Source of the DNA: DASYSA01 sp036003885
GTDB lineage: Bacteria > Acidobacteriota > Blastocatellia > UBA7656
Direction of reading: 5' to 3'
Length of the DNA stretch: 10,134 nt
Assembly (NCBI GenBank): GCA_036003885.1
Contig: DASYSA010000414.1
Span: 1 to 10,134 of the forward strand
Part shown: in pieces, positions 1-6,292 of the stretch
Layout: each line of letters starts with the position of its first letter
Position numbering within the stretch: the stretch's first letter is position 1
Notes under the pieces: generated by a model
Database searches by the model: none
What the model was told of the DNA's origin: nothing
The model's input: the letters and a program-made list of their open reading frames with translations, nothing else
Program-made: the position numbers and the translations under genes

Positions 1-2
1 GC

Positions 3-920
3 AGCGCTACAGGCCGCCTGATCGATCCTGAGAACCGTCCCGCAACGCCATCGAATGTGGGGGTACCTACGATAACGGTTCAGGACCCGAAGGTTGTCCA
101 GCTTCACGACGAAGCCAGGCCGGGGTCGATCGCTGCGACGCTTTCGGCACAGGTCCCCTCGCCGACGGAATCGCCCGTGAAACTCCGCAATGTCATTGGA
201 GTGTTGCGCGGGTCGGACGCTGTGCTCAAAGACACCTACGTGCTGGTCACGGCGCATTACGATCACATCGGCATTCGGCCCGGCGGTGACGGCGATCGCA
301 TCTTCAATGGGGCGAACGATGATGGCAGCGGAACGGTCTCAGTGATTGAGCTGGCGTCGGCCCTGGCGCGGCTCAAGCAGCGGCCTAAACGCAGCATCGT
401 GTTCATGACTTTCTTCGGGGAGGAGAAGGGGTTGCTCGGGTCGCGCTACTATGGACGGCACCCGGTGTTTCCGATCGAGAAGACCGTGTCTGACATAAAT
501 TTGGAACAGGTAGGACGCACCGATAGCAGCGAGGGGCCGCAGCTTTCAAATGCCACGATGACCGGGTTCGACTACTCGGATGTCGGAACCATATTCAAAG
601 CGGCCGGTGAGATGACCGGAGTCAATGTCTACAAGCACGCGACGAACAGCGACAGCTTCTTTGGCCGCAGCGACAATCAAGCGCTCGCGGACCAGGGAGT
701 GCCTGCACACACCCTCTGCGTCGCGTATGTCTATCCGGACTATCACGGTCTCGGCGATCACTGGGAGAAGATCGACTACGGGAATATGGAGAAGGTCGAT
801 CGCATGGTCGCCCTTGCTTTGCTTATGATTGCCGACAGCTCCGAGGAGCCCCGGTGGAATGAGGCGAATCCCAGGACTGCGCGCTACGTAAAGGCGTGGA
901 AAGATCGGCACGGCAAATGA
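3..920 (+). CDS. M28 family zinc aminopeptidase, C-terminal part (5' end outside window)
   Basis: This is a metal-dependent exopeptidase of family M28, which usually removes N-terminal residues from peptides and is often exported; the export signal would lie outside the window. The frame is open to the left edge, so the GTG at 57 is not taken as the start. Counting from the codon at 3, residues 1-65 look like the end of a PA-type insert and the linker. The peptidase core follows: AHYDHIG (ligand His85), GANDDGSG (bridging Asp106), GEEKGLLGS (Glu140 general base, Glu141 ligand), NLEQVGRTD (Glu168 where many members have Asp) and YHGLGDHWEKID (His248). All five metal-ligand positions are therefore filled, with a conservative Glu for Asp change. 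The TGA stop at 918-920 overlaps the first unit of a 7-bp repeat array. The gene converges with polA. The family call is sure; the substrate is unknown. Confidence 0.93.
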   Translation, partial: SATGRLIDPENRPATPSNVGVPTITVQDPKVVQLHDEARPGSIAATLSAQVPSPTESPVKLRNVIGVLRGSDAVLKDTYVLVTAHYDHIGIRPGGDGDRIFNGANDDGSGTVSVIELASALARLKQRPKRSIVFMTFFGEEKGLLGSRYYGRHPVFPIEKTVSDINLEQVGRTDSSEGPQLSNATMTGFDYSDVGTIFKAAGEMTGVNVYKHATNSDSFFGRSDNQALADQGVPAHTLCVAYVYPDYHGLGDHWEKIDYGNMEKVDRMVALALLMIADSSEEPRWNEANPRTARYVKAWKDRHGK

Positions 921-988
921 AATGCGAAATTCGAAATTCGAAATTGGAAAAGTCAATTTCGCATTTCGCACTTCGCAGTTCGAATTTC
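919..988. repeat. Inverted array of 7-bp units, gaaatgc/gaaattc family (array 1)
   Basis: Exactly ten 7-bp steps can be read. Four forward units (gaaatgc, gaaattc, gaaattc, gaaattg; 919-946) are followed by a 7-bp centre (gaaaagt, 947-953). Five units in the opposite orientation then follow (caatttc, gcatttc, gcacttc, gcagttc, gaatttc; 954-988). The innermost pair of units is a perfect inverted match and outer pairs carry one or two mismatches. The array fills the whole gap between the convergent M28 and polA stops. A transcript of either strand could fold into a long A/U-rich hairpin. No T-run follows, so this is not a textbook intrinsic terminator. Short spurious reading frames across it are products of the repeat. 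Confidence 0.9.
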
Positions 989-989
989 T

Positions 990-3698
990 TCACGGCTTGG
1001 CTTCGACCCAATTTTTGCCGACTCCAATATCGACCACCAGGGGAACGGCCAGCGGATAGACCGCCTCCATCTCCTCTCGTACCGCATCGCGTGTTGGCTC
1101 GATTTCGCCCTCAGGTACTTCCAGCAGCAGTTCGTCGTGCACCTGCAGCATCATCAGACCCCGCAGGCCTTCGCGCTTGAGCCGGTCGTGAACCCGAATC
1201 ATCGCAATCTTCACAAGGTCGGCGGCGCTGCCCTGAATCGGAGCGTTGATGGCTTCACGTTCGGCTCTTGCTCGCAAATTGTGATTCCGATTTTGAATAT
1301 CGGGGATGGGCCGTATGCGGCCGAAGATCGTCCTTACCACGCCGGTCTGCCGGACCTGCTCGGGTGTCTCTTCCATATATCTGCGCACTTCTTTGTAGGT
1401 TTCGTAATAATCGGCTATTGCCTTCTTGGCGTCGGCGCGACTGAGCCCCGTACGCTGGGCAAGCCCGAACGGGCCGATAACATAAGGAATAGCGAAGTTC
1501 ACTATCTTCGCAAGTCTCCGTGCTTCCGACTCTTCTTGTTTCGTCGTTGCGCCGAAGACCTCTCTCGCCGTCTTCGCGTGAATATCTTCGCCTTTCTTGA
1601 AAGCCTCAGTCATCACGGGGTCGCCGGTTATGTGCGCGAACAGCCTCAACTCGATCTGTGAATAGTCGGCCGACATCAATACATAGCCGGGTGAAGCTAC
1701 AAACGCCGCGCGAATTCGCCGGCCCTGCTCGGACCGGATCGGGATGTTCTGCAGATTCGGATTGGTCGATGACAGGCGTCCCGTCGCCGACACCGCCTGG
1801 TTCAACGTCGTGTGAATGCGCCCGCTGCGCGGATCGATCAGCCGGGGCAGCGCGTCAACGTATGTGTTCTTTAGCTTTGCCAGTTCGCGATAATCGATGA
1901 TCAGCCGGGGCAGTTCATACTTTGCAGCCAATTCTTCGAGCACATCTACGGAGGTTGATATCCGGCCGGTTTTGGTCTTCCGGCCGACTCCGAAGTTGAG
2001 CTTCTCGAATATTTCGCCGAGCTGATGAGTGGAGTTGATGTTGAACTCACAACCTGCTTGTTCGTAGATCTCACGAGTGAGCCGTTCGAGTTCCTTCTCC
2101 ATCTCGCGACCCGCCTGCTCGAGAGTGCGGGTGTCGATTCGGACGCCGATTCTCTCCATCTCAAACAGTATCTCGACCAGCGGCAGCTCGATCTGCCTGT
2201 AGAGTGGATCGAGGCCGGCCTCCTCTATTCGCTCGCGGAGTTCTCCTGCAAGCTGAAGAGTGAGGTCCGCAGTCTGCAGCGCGCGGAGATCTTCAGCATC
2301 GAAGCCTTCTGCCGTCTCAGCCATCTCGATGCCGATTCGCTCTCGCGCGATCTCGAGTATTCGGTAGGTCGTGCGATTTGGGTCGAGCAGATAGGCAGCC
2401 AGCATGGTATCGTCTTCGACGCCTTCAATGCGAATAGCAGGTTCGAAGTCGCGTATCGATCCGTTGGAGCCGTTTGCTTGAAAGAGTTCCCCAGGCCCGC
2501 GTACGTACCGGTCGAGCAAGGTCAGCGCGCCCTTCCAGTCCTGAATGGACTTGCGGATCAGGCCGTTTTCAAGGACCTCTTTCAAAACAGCAAGCGGATC
2601 CGAGCCGGATTCGAAGTTTTGAAGATCGATTAACCCCGCCTTCCCAGGTTCACTCGCGATTGCGAATCCGCAAAGCGCTTCGTCTCGCTCTTCAACCGAG
2701 AGCGCAAAGCTGTCCACTGCCCACAGCGATGCAATCAGTTCATCGAGAGCGGCTCGCGTAGTGATTCGAGTGTACCGGGTCTTGCTCTGACGCTGAGTAG
2801 CCGCGGCGATGCTGGACGAGGTTGCCGCGTCGGCAAACTCTTTCTTCAGCGCGGCAAACTCCAATTCACTGAAGAGTTCATACGCAGCATGTCGATCAGG
2901 AGCTTCGTAGATCAGCCCGTTCAGGTCCAGCTTGATCGGCATGTCGCATTTGATAGTCACCAGGTCCCGTGATTGGCGAATCATATCCACGTTGTTCTTC
3001 AGACTTTCGCGATAGGTCTTTCGGCTTATCTCGTCGGCGTGAGCGAGCGCGTTCTCGAGCGTCTCGAATTGCTGAATGATCTGCTGAGCGCCCTTTTCGC
3101 CGACGCCGGGTGCTCCGGGGATGTTGTCCGAAGTGTCTCCCCAGAGCGCCAGCAAGTCGATCACCTGGTCGGGCCTGACACCCATCTTCTCCTGTACGGC
3201 TCTGGCATCCAACATCGTTAGCGATCCATCTCGGGCGGTCTTAAGGATCTTTACCTGATCGGTGACGAGCTGGCACATGTCTTTGTCGTTAGTGACGATC
3301 ACCATGTCCACGCCGGCCTGTTCCGCCTGAGCGGCAAGCGTGCCGATGATGTCATCGGCTTCGAATCCCGGAGCGCGGGTGACCGGAACACGCAATGCTT
3401 CGAGCAGCCGATCCAGATACTTGAGTTGCACGGCGAGGTCCTCGGGCATCCCGGTCCTGGTTGCTTTATAAGCCGCGTAGGAGTCGTGCCGGAATGTGGG
3501 CCCGGAGGTGTCGAATGCGACCCCGAGATAGTCAGGTTTCTCTTCGTTGATGAGCCGCCGCAGCATCATCGTAAAACCGTAGATGGCGTTGGTGGGTATG
3601 CCGGTTGAGGTCGATAGGCCACGAATCGCATAGTAGGCGCGATATAACTGAGACATGCCATCGACTATGTACAGTCGCTTTCTTTTTTCCGCCGACAT
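990..3698 (-). CDS. polA: DNA polymerase I
   Basis: Family A polymerase for gap filling, RNA primer removal and repair synthesis; 902 residues, near the usual length. The 5'-3' exonuclease domain spans about 1-290: IVDGMSQLYRAY, Asp63, EADD 113-116, TNDKD 136-140 and the helix-hairpin-helix GDTSDNIPGAPGVG from 187. The middle 3'-5' exonuclease-like domain (about 305-500) looks inactive: the ExoI DxE position reads ALSVEE, and the ExoII region reads IQDWKGAL without the expected Asp. A loop around 402-424 (ELFQANGSNGSIRDFEP) looks longer than usual. The polymerase domain has motif A DYSQIELR (678-685), motif B from RRLAK at 727, and motif C QVHDELLLE (852-860). The O-helix reads NFAIPYVIG where E. 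coli has NFGLIYGMS, so a Pro and a Val replace conserved residues. I recall similar variants in Acidobacteriota. The start is ATG at 3698, matching family starts. The stop lies 2 bp from array 1. Confidence 0.97.
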   Translation of the reverse strand: MSAEKRKRLYIVDGMSQLYRAYYAIRGLSTSTGIPTNAIYGFTMMLRRLINEEKPDYLGVAFDTSGPTFRHDSYAAYKATRTGMPEDLAVQLKYLDRLLEALRVPVTRAPGFEADDIIGTLAAQAEQAGVDMVIVTNDKDMCQLVTDQVKILKTARDGSLTMLDARAVQEKMGVRPDQVIDLLALWGDTSDNIPGAPGVGEKGAQQIIQQFETLENALAHADEISRKTYRESLKNNVDMIRQSRDLVTIKCDMPIKLDLNGLIYEAPDRHAAYELFSELEFAALKKEFADAATSSSIAAATQRQSKTRYTRITTRAALDELIASLWAVDSFALSVEERDEALCGFAIASEPGKAGLIDLQNFESGSDPLAVLKEVLENGLIRKSIQDWKGALTLLDRYVRGPGELFQANGSNGSIRDFEPAIRIEGVEDDTMLAAYLLDPNRTTYRILEIARERIGIEMAETAEGFDAEDLRALQTADLTLQLAGELRERIEEAGLDPLYRQIELPLVEILFEMERIGVRIDTRTLEQAGREMEKELERLTREIYEQAGCEFNINSTHQLGEIFEKLNFGVGRKTKTGRISTSVDVLEELAAKYELPRLIIDYRELAKLKNTYVDALPRLIDPRSGRIHTTLNQAVSATGRLSSTNPNLQNIPIRSEQGRRIRAAFVASPGYVLMSADYSQIELRLFAHITGDPVMTEAFKKGEDIHAKTAREVFGATTKQEESEARRLAKIVNFAIPYVIGPFGLAQRTGLSRADAKKAIADYYETYKEVRRYMEETPEQVRQTGVVRTIFGRIRPIPDIQNRNHNLRARAEREAINAPIQGSAADLVKIAMIRVHDRLKREGLRGLMMLQVHDELLLEVPEGEIEPTRDAVREEMEAVYPLAVPLVVDIGVGKNWVEAKP

Positions 3699-3708
3699 AA
3701 GGGGCCAT

Positions 3709-3736
3709 CCTATAGAGCCGGATTTGTGAGTGTCAA
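3709..3736 (-). promoter_or_regulatory. Candidate sigma70-type promoter of polA
   Basis: On the minus strand a perfect -35 hexamer TTGACA (3736-3731) is followed, after 16 bp, by TATAGG (3714-3709; 4 of 6 consensus bases). Transcription would begin near 3702, leaving only about 3-5 untranslated bases before the polA ATG at 3698, so the mRNA would be nearly leaderless. The alternative is that AGGA (3711-3708), 9 bases before the ATG, is a Shine-Dalgarno site and the real promoter is further upstream. AGGA overlaps the -10 element, so both cannot be used in the same transcript. Confidence 0.45.
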
Positions 3737-3762
3737 GAAAGAGAGCCGCGCAAGCGGCCCGC

Positions 3763-3863
3763 GTTTCGCGTTTCTCGTTTCGCGTTTCTCGTTATCGCAA
3801 ATCAAGTAGGAGCCTAACAACGTGAGCGACAGAACGAGAAACGAGAAACGCGAAACGCGAAAC
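3763..3863. repeat. Inverted array of 7-bp units, gtttcgc/gtttctc family (array 2)
   Basis: The left arm has four period-7 units (gtttcgc, gtttctc, gtttcgc, gtttctc; 3763-3790) and a decayed fifth (gttatcg). The right arm has four units in the opposite orientation (gagaaac, gagaaac, gcgaaac, gcgaaac; 3836-3863). The 28-bp arms pair with two mismatches, and both mismatches come from swaps between the two unit variants. The centre (3791-3835, 45 bp) has no repeat of its own. The array lies between the divergent polA and nucleotidyltransferase genes, and both candidate promoters lie outside it. It might insulate the two promoters or form a cruciform; the sequence alone does not decide this. Confidence 0.9.
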
Positions 3864-3878
3864 GGGTTCCCGCCATAT

Positions 3879-3908
3879 TTGTCAAAGCTCTCGCCGGAGT
3901 GGTACACT
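3879..3908 (+). promoter_or_regulatory. Candidate sigma70-type promoter of the nucleotidyltransferase
   Basis: TTGTCA (3879-3884, 5 of 6 to the -35 consensus) is followed after 18 bp by TACACT (3903-3908, 4 of 6 to the -10 consensus). Transcription would start near 3915 and give a leader of about 44 bases. The element lies just outside the right arm of array 2. This placement argues against the in-frame GTG at 3899 being the start codon, because that codon would not be in the transcript. Confidence 0.45.
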
Positions 3909-3939
3909 CCCACAATTCAAAGCACTCTCGACATCACAC

Positions 3940-3944
3940 AGGAG
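3940..3944 (+). promoter_or_regulatory. Ribosome binding site deciding the nucleotidyltransferase start
   Basis: AGGAG lies 14 bases before ATG 3959. The spacing is long but usable, and it is the only purine-rich site near that codon. The protein family begins directly at the LILAGGKGTR motif, which supports the ATG at 3959 over the GTG at 3899. Confidence 0.45.
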
Positions 3945-3958
3945 CAGTAAATACTCAA

Positions 3959-4993
3959 ATGCAGTCACTCATTCTCGCGGGCGGAAAAGGAACGCGCCTT
4001 CGCCCGCTTACGATGCACACCCCAAAGCCCATAGTGCCCATCGCAGGCTATCCGTTCCTGCTCTACCAACTCGAGCTTCTCAAGCGCGCGGATGTTCGCG
4101 ATGTCATTCTTTCCCTCTCTTATCAGCCGCAGAAGATTGAGGACAAGATCGGCGACGGCACCGATTTCGGCGTGAGGGTCAGCTATGCGGTTGAAGCATC
4201 TCCGCTTGGAACCGCCGGAGCGTACCGTAATGCGGCCAGCTTCATCCGCGAAACCACCGTCGTCTTCAACGGCGACGTCCTCACCGACATAGACCTGAAT
4301 GAAGTCATCCGCTTTCATCGCGAGCGCCAGGCTATTGCAACCATAGTGCTCACGCCGGTGCCTAATCCAACTGCCTATGGGCTGGTTGAGACCGGGAAGG
4401 ACGGCCGGGTCCGTCGCTTCCTCGAAAAGCCGAAACCCGAGGAGGTCACGTGCGACACCATCAACGCCGGCATCTACATTCTGGAGCCGAAGGTGCTCGA
4501 GTATGTTCCTGAAGGCGAGCCGTTCATGTTTGAGTACGGCGTGTTTCCGAAACTTCTTGAAGCCGGCGATTCATTCTACGCATTCGTATGGCGCGGATAC
4601 TGGCGCGACATCGGAACGGCTTCCAGCTATCTGCAGGCCAACCTGGATGTGTTGGCGGGTTCCGTCAAGCTGCTGGAGCGCTTGCCTGCCCAACGCGGCG
4701 AGAAGTTCGACCAGAGCGCCGAGATCGATGCCTTGTCGGTAGTTGATCCAACTTGCACGCTGAAGGCCGGCGCCCAGATCATCAACTCGGTTGTGAGTCG
4801 CAACTGCTACATCGAGGAACGCGCGCGCATCGAGAATTCGGTGATCCGCGGGGGCTCGCGGATCGGACCATCTGCGAATGTGACTGGCGCGGTGATCGGC
4901 AAGGGTTGCCATATCGGCAGGGCGGTTGCGATTTCCGGTGGGGCAGTCCTCGGAGACAAGACGGTCGTCACAGACTACAGCCAGATAGGGTAG
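3959..4993 (+). CDS. Sugar-1-phosphate nucleotidyltransferase (mannose-1-phosphate guanylyltransferase-like) with left-handed beta-helix tail
   Basis: Transfers a nucleotide to a sugar-1-phosphate, giving an NDP-sugar for surface polysaccharide or glycoprotein synthesis in the cytoplasm. From ATG 3959 the protein has 344 residues. The N-terminal Rossmann-like domain (1-235) shows LAGGKGTRLRPLT (6-18, nucleotide binding), TPKPIVPIAG (21-30), SPLGTAGA (81-88), FNGD (103-106, metal-binding Asp106), EKP (156-158), NAGIYI (169-174) and WRDIGT (215-220). Residues about 255-344 carry hexapeptide-like repeats (such as CTLKAGAQI, CYIEERARI, SRIGPSANV, CHIGRAVAI), typical of a left-handed beta helix used for oligomerisation. 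The layout resembles GDP-mannose pyrophosphorylases. A heptose-1-phosphate guanylyltransferase or a glucose-1-phosphate enzyme is possible, since substrate choice cannot be read from motifs alone. It is followed in the same direction by waaF. Confidence 0.9.
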   Translation: MQSLILAGGKGTRLRPLTMHTPKPIVPIAGYPFLLYQLELLKRADVRDVILSLSYQPQKIEDKIGDGTDFGVRVSYAVEASPLGTAGAYRNAASFIRETTVVFNGDVLTDIDLNEVIRFHRERQAIATIVLTPVPNPTAYGLVETGKDGRVRRFLEKPKPEEVTCDTINAGIYILEPKVLEYVPEGEPFMFEYGVFPKLLEAGDSFYAFVWRGYWRDIGTASSYLQANLDVLAGSVKLLERLPAQRGEKFDQSAEIDALSVVDPTCTLKAGAQIINSVVSRNCYIEERARIENSVIRGGSRIGPSANVTGAVIGKGCHIGRAVAISGGAVLGDKTVVTDYSQIG

Positions 4994-4995
4994 TC

Positions 4996-5101
4996 GTCAT
5001 TGGTAACTTGTCACTTGTCATTAGTCATTTGTCGCGCTTTGGTGTGTTAACGAGTGAGCAAATGACCAATAACAAGTGACCAATGACAAGTGACAAATGA
5101 C
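4996..5101. repeat. Inverted array of 7-bp units, gtcatt(n) family (array 3)
   Basis: Six period-7 units (gtcattg, gtaactt, gtcactt, gtcatta, gtcattt, gtcgcgc; 4996-5037) are followed by a 22-bp centre. Six units in the opposite orientation follow (aaatgac, caataac, aagtgac, caatgac, aagtgac, aaatgac; 5060-5101). Pairing is imperfect, with some unit pairs identical and others differing by 2-3 bases. The left edge is 2 bp after the nucleotidyltransferase stop. The right edge runs to 1 bp before the waaF start, so the waaF initiation region has no usual Shine-Dalgarno site and could be held in a stem. Confidence 0.88.
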
Positions 5102-5102
5102 A

Positions 5103-6161
5103 ATGCGAGTAATGATTCGTGTGCCTAACTGGGTGGGGGACGCCGTGATGGCAGTGCCTGCGTTGCGGGAACTGCGTCGCATCTTTCTCGACGCGCGCAT
5201 CACTCTACTCGCGAGACCCTGGGTGGCCGGCCTGTTCGATGGCGAGGGAATCGCCGATGATCTGATTCCTATCGAAGACACCACAGGCGTGGTAGAGACG
5301 GCGAAGCGATTCCTGAGCCTCACTCGCGTGCTTCGGCGACAACGCTTCGACTTCACGGTGTTGCTTCAGAATGCCTTTGGAGCTGCCTTGCTCGCCCGGG
5401 CAGGCGGAGCGCGAAAGATCGTTGGCTATCCAACGGATTCCAGGCGCGCTCTCCTGGACTACGCCATTCCACTTCAAGCCGACCATAGGACCGCGCATCA
5501 GGTCTTCTACTACCTGAATATCCCATCGGTACTCGAGCAACGATTGAGAGGTGAGAGTCAGGTTAACTTCGATGGGGCGCGCCCTGAACTTGGCGTTACT
5601 CCGGAAGCAAAAGAAGGCGCCCGAGGACTGCTCGAGCAGGCCGGCGGGGCTCTTCTCGGAACCGGAGCCCGGATCGTGGCGATCAATCCCGGCGCAACTA
5701 ATAGCCGAGCCAAACGATGGCTCGCCGAACGATTCGCCGCTACCGCCGATCGTCTGGCTGAACGGGATGGGTTCCAAACGATCATCGTCGGGGCTACGGG
5801 TGATATTGAAGCGGCTGATGAAACGGCTCGACTGATGCGCTCGCCGGCGTTGGTGCTTGCGGGGAAGACCGGCATTGCCGAGCTGAAGGGGGTGCTTGCC
5901 TGTGCGGCACTGGTTGTTTCGAACGATACCGGCACCGCCCACGTTTCTGCAGCGCTCGGAGTGCCGACAGTCGTCGTTTTTGGACCCACGGAGCACGTTG
6001 CAACTCGCCCGTATTCAGACAATGCCACCGTCGTACGTCACGACGTCGAATGCTCGCCTTGCATGCTCCGCGACTGTCCGATCGATCATAGATGCATGAC
6101 TCGAGTAGAGGTCGACGATGTCTACCGCGCCGCGAAACATTTGCTGGTAGCCGTTAGGTAA
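5103..6161 (+). CDS. waaF: ADP-heptose:LPS heptosyltransferase II (GT9 family)
   Basis: Adds L-glycero-D-manno-heptose from ADP-heptose to the inner core of lipopolysaccharide at the cytoplasmic face of the inner membrane. The GT-B fold is visible. The N-terminal half opens with MRVMIRVPNWVGDAVM, including the conserved Asp13 of heptosyltransferases. The C-terminal half has NPGATNSRAKRW (about 195-206) and SNDTGTAHVSAALGVP (about 273-288), both typical of GT9 sugar-nucleotide binding. A Cys-rich stretch ECSPCMLRDCPIDHRCM (about 316-332) is usual for WaaF. I chose ATG 5103 because it aligns with E. coli WaaF (MKILVIGPSW); ATG 5097 (inside the repeat) and 5112 are alternatives. No Shine-Dalgarno site precedes any of them. 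Length (352 residues) is normal. Expression probably depends on read-through from the upstream nucleotidyltransferase or on a promoter I cannot see. The stop overlaps array 4. Confidence 0.93.
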   Translation: MRVMIRVPNWVGDAVMAVPALRELRRIFLDARITLLARPWVAGLFDGEGIADDLIPIEDTTGVVETAKRFLSLTRVLRRQRFDFTVLLQNAFGAALLARAGGARKIVGYPTDSRRALLDYAIPLQADHRTAHQVFYYLNIPSVLEQRLRGESQVNFDGARPELGVTPEAKEGARGLLEQAGGALLGTGARIVAINPGATNSRAKRWLAERFAATADRLAERDGFQTIIVGATGDIEAADETARLMRSPALVLAGKTGIAELKGVLACAALVVSNDTGTAHVSAALGVPTVVVFGPTEHVATRPYSDNATVVRHDVECSPCMLRDCPIDHRCMTRVEVDDVYRAAKHLLVAVR

Positions 6162-6287
6162 GAATGGGAGAGTGGGAGAATGGGAGAATCGAGAATGGCA
6201 GCGCGGGACGGTAGTCCAATACTTCAACATAACCACTCTCCCATACCCCATTCTCCGACGCTCCCACTCTCCCACTCTCCCATTCTT
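6160..6287. repeat. Inverted array of 8-bp units, gaatggga family (array 4)
   Basis: The period here is 8, not 7. Left units are gaatggga, gagtggga, gaatggga (6162-6185), then degraded gaatcga and gaatggca to 6200. On the right, degraded units from about 6239 lead to tcccactc, tcccactc, tcccattc (6262-6285). Bases 6160-6179 are a perfect inverted match of 6268-6287, and the arms extend to 27 bp with one mismatch. The array lies between the convergent waaF and glnE stops, overlapping the first and 5 bp from the second. It is a good candidate for a two-way transcription end, but no T-run follows on either strand. Confidence 0.92.
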
Positions 6288-6292
6288 CTCCT

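Noticed and set aside
57..59. GTG as start codon of the M28 peptidase
   Set aside because: The frame is open to the window edge and the protein would begin inside the conserved GVPTITV stretch. The gene is cut by the window, not started here.
919..988. Classical Rho-independent terminators at the array hairpins
   Set aside because: No T-run follows the stem on either strand in arrays 1 or 4, and the stems of array 1 are A/T-rich. A termination role stays possible but is not shown.
823..1180. Small reading frames across array 1 giving FEFRIS/NAK-type repeated peptides
   Set aside because: They are translations of 7-bp repeat DNA and overlap polA or the M28 gene. The same peptides come from array 5, as expected from a shared unit.
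3745..3758. Short GC hairpin (GCCGC, GCAA loop, GCGGC) upstream of polA
   Set aside because: The stem is only 5 bp, and it lies upstream of the candidate polA promoter with no known transcript. It may be chance in GC-rich DNA.
3899..3901. GTG as start of the nucleotidyltransferase, adding 20 residues
   Set aside because: It lies beside the candidate -10 element, the added residues are His- and Ser-rich and unlike the family, and AGGAG precedes the ATG at 3959.
5205..5996. Long antisense reading frames opposite waaF and glnE
   Set aside because: They match no family I recognise and are expected shadows of GC-rich codon use in clear genes.
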